A stretch of 64,000 nt of DNA, taken from contig CP036279.1 of NCBI GenBank assembly GCA_007748055.1, positions 682,001 through 746,000 on the forward strand, read 5' to 3'. Below the pieces are notes generated by a model that saw only the letters and a list, made by a program, of their open reading frames with translations, ran no database searches and was not told where the DNA came from. Of this stretch, positions 18,590 to 27,040 are shown in pieces (the first letter of the stretch is position 1; each line of letters begins with the position of its first letter). The position numbers were made by a program, and so were the translations under genes. Source of the stretch: Kolteria novifilia. Its GTDB lineage: Bacteria > Planctomycetota > Planctomycetia > Kolteriales > Kolteriaceae.

Positions 18590-18733
18590 GAACCGTCTCC
18601 TCTCTCCAGCGGTCTCTGGGGGTGTTCGCGGTAGATCCGCATTGTACCACGCGGCGGGAGAAACTCCCAATCTCCGAGCGAGTGGGGGGAGCAGGGTGGT
18701 GAGAGGGCGTTACGCTCCCGTTTTCGAGTTCCG

Positions 18734-18769
18734 GGGTGCCATGCCAACGCTCGCGTGGGCATGGCACCC
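18734..18769. repeat. Hairpin repeat (GGGTGCCATGCC family)
   Basis: GGGTGCCATGCC (18734-18745) pairs with GGCATGGCACCC (18758-18769). There is one inner mismatch, then ACG/CGT around a CTCG loop. It is a second member of the family at 13463-13501. Confidence 0.7.
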
Positions 18770-18795
18770 AATTCACCTTGGAAGGCGATATCAAC

Positions 18796-20004
18796 TCACC
18801 ACCATGCCTTTGCCTTGTGGAGCAGCTCGGCGTTGTCGATCCAGACGACAAGGATCGGTTGCTTGTTGACGCGGTTTCGGAGGACCAAGAGGAAGGGGCG
18901 GTCGACGGTGAAGTGGAGTGGTAGAGCCATTGCCGCGTCATTCGCCTGAGAGACGAGACTCGCTCCGGAGCGATCGAGCTTGAATTCAATCACCTGCTTT
19001 GCACGAAATGGCACGAACGCCTCCTTGTCGTCAACTCGCAGCTTGATGGCCGTGCCGAGTTCCACGAACTCGTGGTCGATCCGCCAGCGCATCGAAGGAA
19101 CGATGAGCACGTCGTTGTGACCGAAACTCGTCCCGAGGTCTGGCCGGCCCGTCTCGATCTTCTCCTCCACTGCCTGAAGGGCCGCCTGGAAGCTCGTTGG
19201 TGTGGGGATCATGCACACGAGTAGTTGATAGGTCTCGCTCGTCTCGCACAGATCGAGCACGAAGTCAGTGCGCTTAGAGGTCCATTCATCCGGACGATCA
19301 TAGAGGATCGCGATCTGTTCGCGGAGCCCTGGGATGACGAGTCGTGGCCGTTTCCCAATCCCGAACGCATTGATCGGGGTCTCATTCCCTTCGGGATCGA
19401 CGAATCGGAGAGGCTCTTCCCCTTCGAGATAGGGAGGATCAAAAGGTAGCGAAACACTCAGGTAGCTGTAGGCGAGAGCCACCGCATAGGTCTCGTCCAT
19501 CATCGGCGTTACCGAGGGAAAGTGAGTTGCCATCTCCTGGCGGATCCGCGCGACAACCCCCTCCTTGCTCCAACCGGCTAGAGAAACGTGATCCTCCGGC
19601 GCGACCGCCCTGTCTTCGATCGCCGAGCGGTTGAGCACCGAAGCAATCCTGTTGGCGATGTCGCCAGACAACTCCACCGGACCTTTGACGACATCCTCCT
19701 TGAGCCGGTCCCACGCCAATTGGGCACTAGCGCACCAAATGACATTGCGGCCATCGGGAAATGGCGTCTCCAGTGTCGGTACGACAATCGTGCGACGAAG
19801 CTCACTGGAACTCCCGTCGACGGCGAAGGGTGGCTCTTGATAGGCACGCTCCTGGATACTCCACTCTTGCAACCTGAAGATTCCCGGAATCATTCCCAGT
19901 GTCACTGGAAAGAGAACCATCGCCACCAGCGTCTTCCCATGCCGCGACCACCATGCCCTTCGCGTTGTCTCGGGGGAAGAACGCCTCGAGTCGGGATGTC
20001 GCAT
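18796..20004 (-). CDS. Membrane-anchored protein, possibly serpin-like; function unknown
   Basis: About 402 residues, with one hydrophobic segment near the N-terminus (TLVAMVLFPVTLGMIPGIF) after a basic stretch, so anchored or exported. The body is mixed alpha/beta. The C-terminal run LHFTVDRPFLLVLRNRVN followed by ILVVWIDN resembles the serpin C-terminal signature (F-x-V/A-D-H/R-P-F-x-x-x-I/L-R ... ILFxGxV). The DGRNVIWCASAQLAWDRLKED region could match the serpin helix that follows the first strand. No reactive-centre loop was identified with confidence. If the resemblance is wrong, it is simply a conserved planctomycete hypothetical. The start at ATG 20004 is a choice among in-frame ATGs. 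Confidence 0.55.
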   Translation of the reverse strand: MRHPDSRRSSPETTRRAWWSRHGKTLVAMVLFPVTLGMIPGIFRLQEWSIQERAYQEPPFAVDGSSSELRRTIVVPTLETPFPDGRNVIWCASAQLAWDRLKEDVVKGPVELSGDIANRIASVLNRSAIEDRAVAPEDHVSLAGWSKEGVVARIRQEMATHFPSVTPMMDETYAVALAYSYLSVSLPFDPPYLEGEEPLRFVDPEGNETPINAFGIGKRPRLVIPGLREQIAILYDRPDEWTSKRTDFVLDLCETSETYQLLVCMIPTPTSFQAALQAVEEKIETGRPDLGTSFGHNDVLIVPSMRWRIDHEFVELGTAIKLRVDDKEAFVPFRAKQVIEFKLDRSGASLVSQANDAAMALPLHFTVDRPFLLVLRNRVNKQPILVVWIDNAELLHKAKAWW

Positions 20005-20318
20005 CACTGATTCCCTGTCCGAATGTCCCCTGAAACGCCCTAATAGAGGGTGGGGGCGAACCGAAGCCATTCACGCCGCGTACTGACCAAGAATCCTCCG
20101 CGGAAACGAAACGCGCCGTTACCGGAGCGAGGTCCGTGGCGATTGCGGGACGTCTGGATCATCAGCCCTGACGTCACGGTCACGAGAACGAAACCACTAC
20201 AACCGGCCCACATTGGCGGCATCCAACGCCAGAAAGAGTTTGATGCCACCCCGTTCCATACAATATTCTGACATCGACCTACCTATTCGTGCCATCCCCT
20301 TGCAGGAGAAAGCCATCA

Positions 20319-21431
20319 GTGAGTGCCGAAACTCTTGAGGGAACCGCCTCCCCCGAAGCGATTCGTCAGGCCAAGGAAGAACTCGACGCCCACGTGCGGG
20401 AAATCGTCGCTTGGCATTTCTCGCCCGAAACAGGCTGCCCCTTCTGGTTGAATAAGGCACAGGAGCTGGGCTGGGATCCCCGTAGCGAGATCCACTCGTA
20501 CGAGGACCTCTCGAAATTCCCGCTCTTCGAGGACGAATGGCTTCGCGGCGGACCGCTGCAGCGCTGGATGCCCAAAGGCCTCGAGGGCAAGCCGGTCTAC
20601 GTCTTCGAAACCGGCGGCACCACCGGCATCCCCAAAAGCCGCATCAATTTCGACGATTTCCGCACCGACTACTCGATCTTCGCCGACAACCTCCCCGACG
20701 AACACTTTCCCAAGGGAGCCAACTGGCTGATGCTCGGCCCCTCGGGCCCACGGCGACTACGGCTCGCGATCGAGCACCTCGCTCAGCATCGTGGCGGGAT
20801 CTGCTTTTGCATCGACCTCGACCCGCGCTGGGTCGTCAAACTCATCAAGAAGGGCTGGATGGAGCATCTCGAGGCCTACAAAGAGCACTGCATCGACCAG
20901 GCCCTGACGGTTCTCAGTGCCAATCACAACGTCCAGTGCATGTTCACCACGCCGAAGCTGCTCGAGTCGCTCGCCCTCAAGCTTGAGGAAAAGGGCTCGT
21001 CGATCCGCGAGGCGGGCATCAAGGGGATCTTCTCCGGCGGCACCGAGTTCACGCCGCAGTGGAACCGTTTCGCCCACGAGGAACTTCTCGACGGCGCCTA
21101 CATGACGCCGACCTACGGCAACACGCTCATGGGGCTCGCCGCCAGCGCTCCGAGCGGCCCGCACAACGACTACAAGATCTCCTACTACGCCCCGCAACCG
21201 CGTGCCGTCACCGAGGTCGTCTCGTTCGACGATCCTCATCAGAAGGTCGGCTTTGGCGAAACGGGGCGGGTGAAGCTCACGACGCTGACGAAGGAGTTCT
21301 TCATGCCCGGCTTCCTCGAACGGGACGAAGGGGAGCGCGAGCCGCCCTTCGAGAAGTACCCTTGGGACGGCGTCAGCGGTGTTCGCCCTTACAGCAAGCT
21401 TAGCGGCGGCACGACCGTTGGGGTCTACTGA
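20319..21431 (+). CDS. Acyl-activating (AMP-forming) enzyme, PaaK/LuxE-like
   Basis: A 370-residue protein. ETGGTTGIPKSRINF is the P-loop-like A3 motif of adenylating enzymes. FTTPKLLESLA and GIKGIFSGGTEFTPQW, with TPTYGNTLMGLA later, match phenylacetate-CoA-ligase and LuxE acyl-protein synthetase folds. At 370 residues it is the length of LuxE and shorter than PaaK (about 430), lacking most of the C-terminal lid. The reaction would be carboxylic acid plus ATP giving acyl-AMP or a thioester. GTG 20319 follows AGGAG (20304-20308) by 10 bp. Its downstream partner is an aldehyde dehydrogenase of acylating type, suggesting acid-to-aldehyde reduction. Confidence 0.78.
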   Translation: MSAETLEGTASPEAIRQAKEELDAHVREIVAWHFSPETGCPFWLNKAQELGWDPRSEIHSYEDLSKFPLFEDEWLRGGPLQRWMPKGLEGKPVYVFETGGTTGIPKSRINFDDFRTDYSIFADNLPDEHFPKGANWLMLGPSGPRRLRLAIEHLAQHRGGICFCIDLDPRWVVKLIKKGWMEHLEAYKEHCIDQALTVLSANHNVQCMFTTPKLLESLALKLEEKGSSIREAGIKGIFSGGTEFTPQWNRFAHEELLDGAYMTPTYGNTLMGLAASAPSGPHNDYKISYYAPQPRAVTEVVSFDDPHQKVGFGETGRVKLTTLTKEFFMPGFLERDEGEREPPFEKYPWDGVSGVRPYSKLSGGTTVGVY

Positions 21432-21443
21432 GAAGTCTTCTGT

Positions 21444-21607
21444 TCCCCTCTCCCCGTGGGAGAGGCAGGCCGATGTTCCCCTCTCCCTGTGGGAGAGGGG
21501 TTAGGGGTGAGGGGGTTCCTTCTCTCGAGAACGGAACTCCTAGCAACAACACTCAATCCCCTCACCCGGCTCACGATGTTCGCCGACCTCTCCCCAAAGG
21601 AGAGGTG
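21444..21607. repeat. Cluster of three CCTCTCC-type hairpins
   Basis: Inverted repeats at 21444-21464, 21479-21501 (CCCCTCTCCC with GGGAGAGGGG) and 21588-21607 (CCTCTCC with GGAGAGG) fill most of the gap between the ligase and aldehyde dehydrogenase genes. They belong to the family at 2274-2296. Confidence 0.7.
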
Positions 21608-21677
21608 AGGAAGCGGAACACGACCTTGAGCCGCGCCCGCGAATCACTGAATCCAAGCATGCTGAGGAGCATTGTTC

Positions 21678-23099
21678 GTGATCACGATTCCCATCCTCCG
21701 CTGGGGCAAGCCCTACGACAGCCTCGAGAAGGAGGACATCACCCACTACGCCACCGGCGAACCGGTCGCGAAGATCAGCCGAGGTAACGCGGGGATCATT
21801 CGTCGCGACATCCGCAAGGCCGATCAGGCTCGCAAAGCCCTGCGAAAGATTCCGATTCACGACCTGGTCAAACGCGCGGCCAAGGCGGGCGAGCTCTACC
21901 TCAACGGCACGCTCCCGCTCGGTGACGGCTCCCAGACGGCCGAGGAGTTCGTCAAAGCCCAGTCGTCGACGACTGGCATGCCCGAGAATATGTGCCGGGC
22001 GAACATGCAGAAAAACCACTTCGTGCTCGCGGAGATGGAGAACATCCTCGAAGCCCTGACGCGGGGGCTCGATCTCGAGGTCTTGCAGCGTGGCTACGGC
22101 GAAGAGCGCGGCGTTACGGTTAGCTTCCAAGCTCAAGCCCCGGCGCTCGGCCTGGTGTTGCCGTCAAACTCGCCGGGTGTGCATACGCTTTGGCTGCCGG
22201 TGATCCCGATGCAAGTCGGCTTGCTGCTCAAGCCGGGCTCGCAAGAGCCGTGGACGCCCTATCGACTCACGGCGGCTTTCATCGAGGCGGGCATTCCGCC
22301 CGAGGCGATCTCGGTCTTCCCCGGTCCCACCGAGATGGGAGCGGCACTTCTGGAAACCTGCCCGCGAAGCCTGATCTTCGGCGGTGCCGAGACGATCCAA
22401 CGCTACGCCGGCAATCCGCGGGTCCAGGCTCACGGGCCCGGGTTTTCAAAGGTCCTCATCGCCGAGGACAAGATCGACAACTGGGAAGAGTACGTCGACC
22501 TGCTCGTCGAGAGCATCTACTCCAATGGCGGCCGGAGCTGTATCAACTGCTCGAGCATCTGGGTGCCGCGTCACGGGCGCGCCATCGCCGAGGCGATCGC
22601 GGAGCGGCTTGGCAAGATCGAGCCGCTCGGCCCCGAGGATCCCGAAGCCGGCTTGGCCGCCTTCACCAACCCGGCGATCGCCAAGGCGGTCTCGGGCATG
22701 ATCGACAACGACCTAACGCCGCCAGGCGTCGAGGAGATGACCGCGAAGTACCATCCCAACGGCCGGCTCATCGAGGAAGAGCGTTACGCCCATCTCTTGC
22801 CGACGCTGCTCTACAGCAACTCGCCGGAGCCGGAGGTCTGCAAACGCGAGTACATGTTCCCCTTTTCGACAGTCGTCGAGTGTCCACAAGAGGAGATGCT
22901 CAAGCGGATGGGACCGACGCTCATTTGCACGGCAATCACCGACAACCCGGAGTTGCGAAACGCCCTCCTCGATTCGACTGAGATCGACCGCATCAATCTC
23001 GGCCCAATCGCGACCAATCGCATCAACTGGCTGCAACCCCACGAAGGCAACATCGTCGACTTCCTCTACCGCTCGCGCGCCTGCCAGATCGTCTCGTGA
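21678..23099 (+). CDS. Aldehyde dehydrogenase superfamily protein, acylating (LuxC/EutE-like) type
   Basis: A 473-residue protein with the ALDH fold: an NAD-binding half (LGLVLPSNSPGVHTLWLP) and a catalytic loop NGGRSCINCS with C288 and C291 as nucleophile candidates. The classical general-base motif ELGGK is absent; HGPGFSKVLIAED stands in its place. Loss of that Glu is typical of CoA-acylating dehydrogenases and LuxC reductases, which release acyl groups by thiol transfer instead of hydrolysis. GTG 21678 is preferred over TTG 21672 because GAGGAG is 8 bp away. With the preceding ligase it probably interconverts a carboxylic acid, its activated acyl form and an aldehyde. Confidence 0.78.
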   Translation: MITIPILRWGKPYDSLEKEDITHYATGEPVAKISRGNAGIIRRDIRKADQARKALRKIPIHDLVKRAAKAGELYLNGTLPLGDGSQTAEEFVKAQSSTTGMPENMCRANMQKNHFVLAEMENILEALTRGLDLEVLQRGYGEERGVTVSFQAQAPALGLVLPSNSPGVHTLWLPVIPMQVGLLLKPGSQEPWTPYRLTAAFIEAGIPPEAISVFPGPTEMGAALLETCPRSLIFGGAETIQRYAGNPRVQAHGPGFSKVLIAEDKIDNWEEYVDLLVESIYSNGGRSCINCSSIWVPRHGRAIAEAIAERLGKIEPLGPEDPEAGLAAFTNPAIAKAVSGMIDNDLTPPGVEEMTAKYHPNGRLIEEERYAHLLPTLLYSNSPEPEVCKREYMFPFSTVVECPQEEMLKRMGPTLICTAITDNPELRNALLDSTEIDRINLGPIATNRINWLQPHEGNIVDFLYRSRACQIVS

Positions 23100-23136
23100 G
23101 GGTCGGGCGCCGTGCCGACCGATCACGCTCTTGGGT

Positions 23137-23271
23137 AGCCCCGGTTGCTCTGCTACCGGGGCGGCGAAGCCGCAGGAGGTCATGGGTTGAGAAGGCACTC
23201 CGGACGACCGTGGAAGATTGCTCCCCCTTGTCCAAGGGAAGAACAGATTGCTCCCCCTTGGACAAGGGGGG
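23137..23271. repeat. Intergenic palindromes before the small basic protein
   Basis: GCCCCGGT...ACCGGGGC forms an 8-bp stem at 23138-23162. At 23221-23271 are two copies of GATTGCTCCCCCTTG-type sequence, each with its own palindrome: CCCTTG-TC-CAAGGG and CCCCCTTG-GA-CAAGGGGG. These fill much of the 337-bp gap; no gene is seen there. Confidence 0.6.
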
Positions 23272-23436
23272 ACTTCAGTTCGTTTTCCCTCGTCCAAGGA
23301 AGGACGCTGGAGAGCGAGCCTTCCTTGGGTTGCCGTGGAGCGAGATTGGCCGTACATTAGTCCTTTGCGCTTAGAATCGGCGGAGATTCCACGCGATGTC
23401 CGCCTTCCGAACTCGCCCGCGAGGAGTTTTTGAGAG

Positions 23437-23655
23437 ATGTCGATCGACAATAGCCTGAAAAAGAAGGGTGGCCTGGTTCGGGCGCGGAACGTTCTGAAGC
23501 GTCACGAGCGGATCACCAAACTCATCGAGCAGGATCGCTGGGAAGACGAGCAATCGCCCCTGGGTCTGCCGAAAGTCCGCGTCATGCGGATGGTCACCAA
23601 GAAGGTGAAGAAGAAGGAAGATCCGAAAGACGACGACAAGAAAAAGAAGAAGTAG
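23437..23655 (+). CDS. PVC-type small basic protein
   Basis: A 72-residue, very basic protein beginning [20 protein letters not shown], with [14 protein letters not shown] and ending in a Lys/Asp-rich tail. This matches the small basic protein family (TIGR04137-like) found across Planctomycetes, Verrucomicrobia and Chlamydiae. It is regarded as a PVC marker; a ribosome-associated role has been suggested but I cannot confirm it here. GAGAG precedes the ATG, and a strong intrinsic terminator follows, consistent with a short monocistronic, well-expressed transcript. Confidence 0.88.
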   Translation: MSIDNSLKKKGGLVRARNVLKRHERITKLIEQDRWEDEQSPLGLPKVRVMRMVTKKVKKKEDPKDDDKKKKK

Positions 23656-23702
23656 TCCGCGAACGCGTCGGACTTCCCGTCGTCAACAACTCGACCTTCG
23701 CC

Positions 23703-23730
23703 AAGGCCCGCCACTCGCGGGCCTTTTCTA
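23703..23730 (+). terminator. Rho-independent terminator after the small basic protein gene
   Basis: AAGGCCCGC (23703-23711) pairs perfectly with GCGGGCCTT (23717-23725) around CACTC, followed by TTTTCTATT. It ends 30 bp before the convergent lptF-like gene. On the minus strand no T-run follows, so it acts mainly rightward. Confidence 0.85.
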
Positions 23731-23761
23731 TTGGCCGAGGAACGATCAAGATCGGGTCGGA

Positions 23762-24961
23762 TCAGTAGCGGATGACGCGCCGGAAGAACGGGATCGCCAG
23801 AAACGCCATCAGCACCGACGGCAGCCACAAGAGCGCCGCGTTGCCTTGACCTTCCTTGTAGACGTTGAAGCAGAGGATCATTGCCGGGTAATAAACCGTG
23901 ATGATCGGCAGGAAGCAGACGAAGAAGGTCCGCAGGAAGTCCCGTCGCTGAAAGAGGATGCTAATCGGGCAGCCGAGAAGGACGAATGGCAGCGCCGCGG
24001 TCGACTGGGCCATCCGGACGTGGACCTCGGCGCGCGATTCCCTCGCTTTTCGGTGTTCTCGGTGCGCGAGTTCCCGGTTGACTTGCACCAGTTCGCCGAG
24101 TCCCACCAGGTTGCCGCGGCTGACCCACCCGTGGGAGTCGAAGGCAAGTTCCGCGTCGAGTTCGCGTTCTTTGCGCTCGCGCTCCTTGGCTCTCTCCTCG
24201 AGTCCGGCGAAGGTGAGATTCTGTAGTTTCTGCTTTGCGTCCTTAAAGGAGGCGGGCAGTGGCATCCGCTCGCTCCGGTCCTTGAAGTGGACGGAGTTCT
24301 CGGCATTGGTCGTCGCGACCCCGTCGAAGAGCCGGATCAGGGCGACGTCCTCGCCGCCGTCCTCTCCGCGTTCGACTTCGATCGTCGCTTGCGCCGCTTG
24401 GGCGACCATGCCGTAGCCGCCGCCGCGTTTGCGTTGCTTGATGACGACATTGATGAGTCGGTCGTCGCGGACACTCTTGACGTAGATTTCGTAGGGGAAT
24501 TCGGGCTGATTGATGTAGCCGTTCTGTTTGAGGTAGGCGTAGAGCGTCGCTTGGACGTCGGCCATGATCCGTTCGGTCAGCGAGCGATTGCAGCGTGGGA
24601 TGAACTGGTCGACGAGGTAGAGTCCGCCGCCGGCGAACATCGCGCCGAGGAGGATTGCCGGCCACAGGACCTTCATGACGTTGATGCCGCCGGCCTTGAT
24701 CGCGGTGATCTCGTTGGAACTGCTGAGTTGGCCGAAGGTGACGGTGCACGCGAAGAGTAGGCACGCGGGAATGGTGTAGGGGAGCGTTGGCATGATCAGG
24801 TAGGGCATCAGCAACACGATGCCCAGGGGATCAAGCCCGCGCCGCGCGGCTTCGACCATGGCCCCGACGAGCATCAGGAGTGCTGATGTCGCGACCAACG
24901 CCAGTACTGTCGTCAACACGAGGTCTGAAAAGACCTGTCGCTGAATCAACCGGTAGTTCAA
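23762..24961 (-). CDS. LptF/LptG-family permease
   Basis: A 399-residue inner-membrane protein of the YjgP/YjgQ family. Three hydrophobic helices occupy roughly residues 12-120. They are followed by a large periplasmic beta-jellyroll-like domain and three more helices at about 315-395, the standard LptF/G topology. These permeases with LptB extract lipopolysaccharide and pass it to LptC/A. Whether this is LptF or LptG cannot be decided, and its partner is not in the window. Start TTG 24961 is assumed because it places the first helix right at the N-terminus, with an AAGG element upstream. Confidence 0.85.
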   Translation of the reverse strand: MNYRLIQRQVFSDLVLTTVLALVATSALLMLVGAMVEAARRGLDPLGIVLLMPYLIMPTLPYTIPACLLFACTVTFGQLSSSNEITAIKAGGINVMKVLWPAILLGAMFAGGGLYLVDQFIPRCNRSLTERIMADVQATLYAYLKQNGYINQPEFPYEIYVKSVRDDRLINVVIKQRKRGGGYGMVAQAAQATIEVERGEDGGEDVALIRLFDGVATTNAENSVHFKDRSERMPLPASFKDAKQKLQNLTFAGLEERAKERERKERELDAELAFDSHGWVSRGNLVGLGELVQVNRELAHREHRKARESRAEVHVRMAQSTAALPFVLLGCPISILFQRRDFLRTFFVCFLPIITVYYPAMILCFNVYKEGQGNAALLWLPSVLMAFLAIPFFRRVIRY

Positions 24962-25277
24962 CGCCTTGCCTACTCCCGTCCGATGCGATTCGGAACTTCC
25001 GAGCGAGGGGCTTCGAGAGTTCGTCGTTGTCGCTTCCTTCGGCGAGCCGCCTTGTAAGCGCTGCCGGAGAACGGGTCCAGAGAAGGTTCCGTATTCCTTG
25101 GGCGGAAGATGGGCAGCGTCGGAAGACTGCGAGAGATTGCCGGCGTCATTGCTCTCGCGTGGCGACGATTCAGTGTCCCTGAGTTGGGAAGATCTCCCTC
25201 AGGCGAGTGCCGGGGTGACTCTTCCGTCAACGTGATCCTTGCTGAATAGGGCGTGATTTTGGGGTGACGCCGGCGGT
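24962..25277. other. Intergenic region, 316 bp, nothing recognised
   Basis: It lies between the lptF-like start and the stop of the next minus-strand gene. I see no ORF with support, hairpin or convincing promoter; the lptF promoter must lie within it. Confidence 0.4.
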
Positions 25278-25856
25278 CTAGCGGGACCAGGGAAATGGGG
25301 GCAAGCCGCGTTCTTGTCGCCGATTCCGCATGTCCTCGAAGAACTTCGTGAACTTGGCCCGCTGCTGCGGAGATGAGTTGTCCAGCATCTTCTGACGCCA
25401 CTCGTTTCGCTGCTCCCCGGTCGCCTGCCGACCTCCGAAGGGCCCGCCGGGAGGGCCTTGTGGCCGTTTGCCCTCGGCTTTGTTCTTCGCGGCTCGCTCC
25501 CGGAACTCCTTGAATCGCTTCTCCCCCTCGTCGATCATTCGGTCGAGGTAGGCGGTTTTCTCTTCTTCCGGCAGGTCAAAGTAGCGATCGATGCTCTGTT
25601 GGAATGGGTTGCGACTCCAAAGCTCCTTCTGGTTTGTCTTGGGAAGCTTCTCGAACTCCGTGCGCAGCTTCTCGAACTTTTCGCGGCGTTCCTCGGGAGG
25701 CAGCTCGCGGGTCTTCGGGCTCATGATGTCGTTTCGCAACTGCTCGACGTGAGCGATTTGCGCCCTGACTTGGTACTGCCGCCAGAGGAAGACGCCTCCG
25801 GCAACGACGACGACCGCGGCGATCGAGCCGAACACGTAGCGATTGCGCCGATTCAT
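25278..25856 (-). CDS. Membrane-anchored periplasmic protein, function unknown
   Basis: A 192-residue protein. After a basic start (MNRRNR) there is one hydrophobic helix (YVFGSIAAVVVVAGGVFLW), then a highly charged helical region rich in Glu, Lys and Arg. Two helical blocks (PEERREKFEKLRTEFEKLP and SPQQRAKFTKFFEDMRNRR) flank a Gly/Pro-rich linker. The repeating PxxxRxKFxK pattern suggests a duplicated helix. It follows the TetR regulator by 29 bp on the same strand and is probably co-transcribed, so the regulator may control it. No family was recognised. Confidence 0.7.
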   Translation of the reverse strand: MNRRNRYVFGSIAAVVVVAGGVFLWRQYQVRAQIAHVEQLRNDIMSPKTRELPPEERREKFEKLRTEFEKLPKTNQKELWSRNPFQQSIDRYFDLPEEEKTAYLDRMIDEGEKRFKEFRERAAKNKAEGKRPQGPPGGPFGGRQATGEQRNEWRQKMLDNSSPQQRAKFTKFFEDMRNRRQERGLPPFPWSR

Positions 25857-25885
25857 GATGCTTCCCTCGGAGATTCGCGCGTTAA

Positions 25886-26548
25886 CTAGCCCTTGTCGGT
25901 TCCGTCAGCATCTTCGCGCCATTGGGCGAGGGCGGCCAGGGTAAACTTGACGACATGGTCGGAAAGCCTTTTCGCGTCGAGCGTTGCAACGACGTCCTCT
26001 CCCACCAGGATGCCCATGACCGAGCGGTGCATGCGAAAGAAGGTGCACTGTCCGACTAGGCTCCACACTAATAACTGCTGAGTCTGCCGATCGGTCACAC
26101 CCGGGAGGATTTCCTGGATGATTCCAACAAACTGCTCATTGGCAGGCCGGATGAACTCGTCGACCAGGTCCCGACACGCTTGCGTCGGGTTCATGAACTC
26201 CCGCAAGACGAGCCGTTGGCACCAATCGGGACGGCGCAGCGGGTCGTTCTCGAACATGTGCTGGAAAAAGGCCCGAATCATCAGTTCGAGTTTCGCTTCG
26301 GGGGCCATCTCCCCAGGAAGCGTTGGGATTTGCTTTCCCGCCGGATCGTGCATGAGTCGATGGGCGTACTTGACCGCCTCGACATAGAGGCTCGCTTTGT
26401 CGCCGAAGTGGTAACTGATCGCTTGGAGGTTGGCGCCCGCCTCTTGGCAGATCTCGCGAACGGTGGCCGAATCGAAGCCCTTGTCCGCGAAGAGTTTCGC
26501 GGCGGCCTCGAGAATGCGTGCCTTAGTGTCCTCCGGTCCGCTTGCCAT
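25886..26548 (-). CDS. TetR/AcrR-family transcriptional regulator (CecR-like)
   Basis: A 220-residue regulator. Residues about 8-55 are the TetR helix-turn-helix (ARILEAAAKLFADKGFDSATVREICQEAGAN...). The C-terminal ligand domain, with RPDWCQRLVLREFMNPT and QLLVWSLVGQCTFFRMHR, matches the DUF1956/CecR type. CecR-type repressors often govern membrane or efflux genes and their own operon. It is divergent from nqrA with a 492-bp gap. The small membrane protein 29 bp downstream is the likeliest co-regulated gene. Effector unknown. Confidence 0.88.
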   Translation of the reverse strand: MASGPEDTKARILEAAAKLFADKGFDSATVREICQEAGANLQAISYHFGDKASLYVEAVKYAHRLMHDPAGKQIPTLPGEMAPEAKLELMIRAFFQHMFENDPLRRPDWCQRLVLREFMNPTQACRDLVDEFIRPANEQFVGIIQEILPGVTDRQTQQLLVWSLVGQCTFFRMHRSVMGILVGEDVVATLDAKRLSDHVVKFTLAALAQWREDADGTDKG

Positions 26549-27040
26549 CGGCGCGATTGCCTCTCGTTAGTAAGTCACGCCCGCGGCCCCGCGATCGTGC
26601 TGGCGCGAGCACGTCGGTGTCCGTCCCTCGTCGCGGCACCTGCTTGACGATAAGCCAGGCTGTCTGTCGCGGTCAATGAGGGGGCTGATATCCGGTGTTC
26701 CGCTGGCTTGCAAACGCTGGCTGGGGGCATCGGGCGCACGACTTTGGGAAATCCTTCACAAGCGCCTATCGTATAGCGAGAAGAGAAGAGATCGCCTCCA
26801 AATGACCACGGCTCCGTCTCGATCCAGGGGCGGCAAGCTGTCGCCGTTTCGGTACGACCCTCGGGGTCGCGCGTCGTCGGACGAGCCGATTGCCGGGGAG
26901 GCATGATTCATTCAATTTTTACCACGGGCGAGCTTGCGATGGCAGGCGGTAGTCATAAGTTGACCGAGTGCTTTGTGAAGATTTTCACAATCAACCGCTT
27001 TCCCGCCGCCCTCGGGATCCTCTGCTTCGGAATGTGACGC
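26549..27040. other. Divergent intergenic region between tetR and nqrA
   Basis: The 492-bp gap holds no supported gene; a 76-codon open frame at 26676-26906 has no ribosome site or homology. It must carry promoters for both genes. The clearest element is the TGTGA-N6-TCACA palindrome at 26974-26989, preceded by TTGACC at 26960-26965. Confidence 0.5.
26974..26989. promoter_or_regulatory. CRP/FNR-family-type operator upstream of nqrA
   Basis: TGTGA (26974-26978), six bases, TCACA (26985-26989): an exact match to the CRP half-site consensus with symmetric T/A flanks. Its centre lies about 59 bp before the nqrA ATG. A TTGACC hexamer lies just upstream. Which regulator binds is unknown, as planctomycete specificities vary. 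Confidence 0.5.

Noticed and set aside
26676-26906. 76-codon open frame upstream of nqrA
   Set aside because: No ribosome binding site or recognisable protein features; lies in a regulatory gap.
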